A DNA stretch of 64,000 nt from Winogradskyella sp. (GTDB lineage Bacteria; Bacteroidota; Bacteroidia; Flavobacteriales; Flavobacteriaceae), in the NCBI RefSeq assembly GCF_013213835.1, contig NZ_JABSSU010000004.1:310001-374000 (forward strand). The letters are read 5' to 3'. The translations under genes and the position numbers were made by a program. This document shows positions 61,953 through 64,000 of the stretch, in pieces. Each line of letters opens with the position of its first letter. Within the stretch, counting starts at the first letter, position 1. The notes under the pieces were generated by a model. That model had not been told where the DNA came from. It worked only from the letters and a program-made list of their open reading frames with translations, and made no database searches.

Positions 61953-62702
61953 TTATTCTTTCTTAACTATAGTTGAATTTGCCTGCGCAGTGCAGAACAT
62001 TAAAACATCTGCAATATTAACATGTGCAGGTCTTGACACCGCGAAATAAATGACCTCTGCAACATCTTCAGCTTGCAAGGCTTTGTAACCTTTATAGACA
62101 TTATCAGCTTGACTTTCACCTTTAAAACGCACTTCAGAAAACTCAGTTTCTACTAATCCAGGATTAATAGCGCTAACTTTTATACCGTAAGGATTAAGGT
62201 CTATGCGCATACCTTCTGTAATCGCTAAAACCGCATGTTTACTACCACAATAGACATTTCCTTTTGGGTATACTTCTTTACCAGCGGAAGATCCAATGTT
62301 AATGATGTGTCCTGATTTGCGTTCAGTCATTCCTGGAATAATGGCCTTACTCACATAGAGTAAGCCTTTAACGTTTATATCCATCATAGCATCCCAATCA
62401 TCCAGACTACCTGTTTCTATTGGGTCTAAACCATGTGCATTACCAGCATTATTAATTAAAATGTCAATGTTTTGAAATTCTTCAGGTAAGGATGCGATTG
62501 CTTCAAAGGTTTTCGCTCTATCTCGAACATCAAAATTCAAAGTATGCACATCGGTTTGTTTAGATAAGGTTTTTGCAACCGAATCTAAGCGATGCTGTCT
62601 TCTTCCACATAATACCAAATTAATGCCGTGTTTCGCAAATTCGTGTGCTGTAGCTCTACCAATGCCACTTGTAGCTCCTGTGATTAATGCTGTTTTATTC
62701 AT
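61953..62702 (-). CDS. short-chain dehydrogenase/reductase (YdfG-like)
   Basis: 249 residues. The NAD(P) motif is TGATSGIG at 8-15, then NNAG, a serine in GSSAGKEVYP, and Y-x-x-x-K in YCGSKHAVL. This is a classical SDR similar to E. coli YdfG (3-hydroxy acid/serine dehydrogenase), but the substrate is not certain. It follows the aldo/keto reductase by 18 bases, so the two oxidoreductases are an operon. Confidence 0.92.
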   Translation of the reverse strand: MNKTALITGATSGIGRATAHEFAKHGINLVLCGRRQHRLDSVAKTLSKQTDVHTLNFDVRDRAKTFEAIASLPEEFQNIDILINNAGNAHGLDPIETGSLDDWDAMMDINVKGLLYVSKAIIPGMTERKSGHIINIGSSAGKEVYPKGNVYCGSKHAVLAITEGMRIDLNPYGIKVSAINPGLVETEFSEVRFKGESQADNVYKGYKALQAEDVAEVIYFAVSRPAHVNIADVLMFCTAQANSTIVKKE

Positions 62703-62720
62703 TGCTTTTTAGTTTAATGT

Positions 62721-63584
62721 TTAAGGTACTTTATGTCCTTGAGCGGCTACTAGAATTAAAAACCAATCTTCAAGCTCTAGTTCAATTTTTGATGCTGCAA
62801 TAGCATTTGTAAGACGTTCCTTATTTGTAGTGCCAACAACAGGATGTATACCTGCAGGATGTTTTAAAATCCACGCCAAGAGTAACTGGTCTTCAGTGGC
62901 GTTATATTTATCCAATAATTCGCCAAGTTGTTTGTGTACTCGTCTTGTTTGTTCGGTATCTTCTCTAAATACAGAACCCAAAGGAGACCATGACATAGGT
63001 TTTATACCACAGGTTTTCATATAATCTAATGTGCCATCGTGCATTGCTGTATGTTGTGTTAACGAGAATTCAATTTGGTTAACATCAATATCAATTCTTA
63101 GACCTACCATTTCGATTTGTGATGGTGTAAAGTTTGACACGCCAAACTCTTTAATTTTTCCATCCTTTTTTAGAGTATTTACAGCATCTGCAATTTCTTC
63201 TGCAATCATCAATGGACTTGGTCTATGAAGTAATAATAAATCTAAGTATTCGGTATTCAGATTTTTCAAAGATTCGTCCACAGACCAAATAATATAATCT
63301 TTACTGTAGTCGTAATGCTTTACTTTATTACTTCGATTTTCACATAAATACTGAATGCCGCACTTGGATATTAATTGTATATCTTCTCTTTTGATTCCTG
63401 AGTCTTTGAAGGCTTCACCAAAGTCAGCTTCTGTCGTGTACGCACCATAAATATCGGCATGATCAAATGTTGTGATTCCATTAGAAATGCAATGATGCAT
63501 AAGGTCACTCATTTCTGATTTAGAGAGTTGTTTGCCCCAACTTCCCCATGTCATTGTACCTGCAATTAATCGAGAATATTTCAC
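62721..63584 (-). CDS. aldo/keto reductase (YdhF-like)
   Basis: 287 residues. The catalytic tetrad is visible: D41 and Y46 in FDHADIYGAY, K in ISKCGIQ and H in LLLHRPSP. NADPH-binding features are FGVSNFTPSQIEM and the late GTTNKERL. It resembles the YdhF subgroup of aldo/keto reductases. Natural substrate unknown. First gene of the AKR-SDR pair. Upstream, the divergent DUF4382 lipoprotein gene starts 107 bases away. Confidence 0.92.
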   Translation of the reverse strand: MKYSRLIAGTMTWGSWGKQLSKSEMSDLMHHCISNGITTFDHADIYGAYTTEADFGEAFKDSGIKREDIQLISKCGIQYLCENRSNKVKHYDYSKDYIIWSVDESLKNLNTEYLDLLLLHRPSPLMIAEEIADAVNTLKKDGKIKEFGVSNFTPSQIEMVGLRIDIDVNQIEFSLTQHTAMHDGTLDYMKTCGIKPMSWSPLGSVFREDTEQTRRVHKQLGELLDKYNATEDQLLLAWILKHPAGIHPVVGTTNKERLTNAIAASKIELELEDWFLILVAAQGHKVP

Positions 63585-63691
63585 TTTTTTTTCTGTTTAT
63601 AGGATTTATTAGCCATTGGTATGTAAAAATACTTAAAACCAAAAGATTAAAGTATCCTTGTTTCAGAATTAATCACCCAAACCTACTACAC

Positions 63692-64000
63692 ATGAATTAT
63701 CAACAACTCATTAAAGCACTTTTTATACTTTGTGTAATGTGTTTGTCATTTACAAGTTGTTCTACAGATGATTCTAATCTTAATACTGATACGACCAGTA
63801 TCACCGTGAAATTAAAAAGTACCCTAGGTGAATTAGATAAGGTCTTTCTTGATGTGGTTGATGTACAGATTAGAGTAAGCGCATCAGAGCAAGAATCAGG
63901 TGAATGGTTGAGTTTAAATGCTATTAACTTAGGTGTGTGTGATACATCTACAATATCACAAGAGACCCAATTACTTTTGGTGGATAATTTTGATTTAAAT
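63692..64000 (+). CDS. DUF4382 lipoprotein (partial, 3' end outside window)
   Basis: The first 103 residues are visible. A lipoprotein signal ends in LSFTSC (C23), followed by STDDSN. The body starts VKLKSTLGELDKVFLDVVDV and continues with SGEWLSLNAI, the pattern of DUF4382, an Ig-like domain of Bacteroidota lipoproteins. No function assigned. The promoter probably lies just upstream, where an inexact TATCCTTG is seen. Confidence 0.75.
   Translation, partial: MNYQQLIKALFILCVMCLSFTSCSTDDSNLNTDTTSITVKLKSTLGELDKVFLDVVDVQIRVSASEQESGEWLSLNAINLGVCDTSTISQETQLLLVDNFDLN

Noticed and set aside
1..64000. CRISPR arrays, tRNA or rRNA genes, insertion sequences
   Set aside because: No regularly spaced direct repeats, no cloverleaf with a conserved TTC-arm, and no transposase motif were seen on either strand by eye.

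Overview
The window is an AT-rich chromosomal segment of a member of the Bacteroidota, most likely a marine Flavobacteriaceae. The evidence is a type IX secretion (T9SS) sorting tail, many lipoproteins with the loose lipobox of this phylum, TonB receptor/partner lipoprotein pairs, HisKA_2 sensor kinases, Bacteroidota-type promoters (TAnnTTTG near -7, often TTG about 19 bases upstream), and the absence of clear Shine-Dalgarno sites. No rRNA, tRNA, CRISPR array, insertion sequence or prophage was seen. I call 49 protein genes; two are cut by the window edges.

Layout. 1-5.3 kb (minus): a five-gene surface/envelope operon: two paralogous LVIVD-repeat (choice-of-anchor B) proteins, a seven-repeat propeller lipoprotein, and an MbnP/MbnH-like pair (copper protein plus di-haem enzyme). 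5.4-15 kb: thiL, two paralogous zinc-ribbon mini-proteins, an alpha/beta hydrolase, a class C serine hydrolase coupled to brnQ and an orphan adenine methylase, an ACT-like protein divergent from aspartate kinase, and aminopeptidase P. 15-23 kb (plus): a secreted BNR-repeat protein, an OmpA-family protein and sdhCAB. 23-29 kb (plus): two tandem sensor histidine kinases without response regulators, then a membrane-anchored MutS-like ATPase. 29-36 kb: rplU-rpmA (minus), an active/inactive M16 peptidase pair (plus), a DMT exporter and a cysteine-rich HMA lipoprotein. 36-42 kb: a TonB receptor with a DUF5689 lipoprotein, divergent from a secreted endonuclease/phosphatase. 42-52 kb (minus): pbpC and a giant thioester alpha-2-macroglobulin, separated by two genes with palindromic repeats at every junction. 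52-56 kb (minus): a probable operon of isoaspartyl peptidase, GH3 beta-glucosidase and phytanoyl-CoA-dioxygenase-like protein. 56-64 kb: an aminoadipate-semialdehyde-type dehydrogenase, a DUF1800/DUF1501 pair, an AlbA_2 protein, an SDR/AKR pair, and the start of a DUF4382 lipoprotein.

Most genes are housekeeping (respiratory complex II, ribosomal proteins, thiamine and aspartate-family metabolism) or envelope functions. Least explained are the MbnP/MbnH operon, the membrane MutS-like ATPase, the HMA lipoprotein with a CxxxCxxxC tail, the ACT-like neighbour of aspartate kinase, the receptor/DUF5689/nuclease locus, and a set of GTCA-tipped palindromic repeats that punctuate gene junctions. I saw no clearly novel multi-gene defence or mobile system. 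All functional calls rest on motif recognition by eye; no database search was run.
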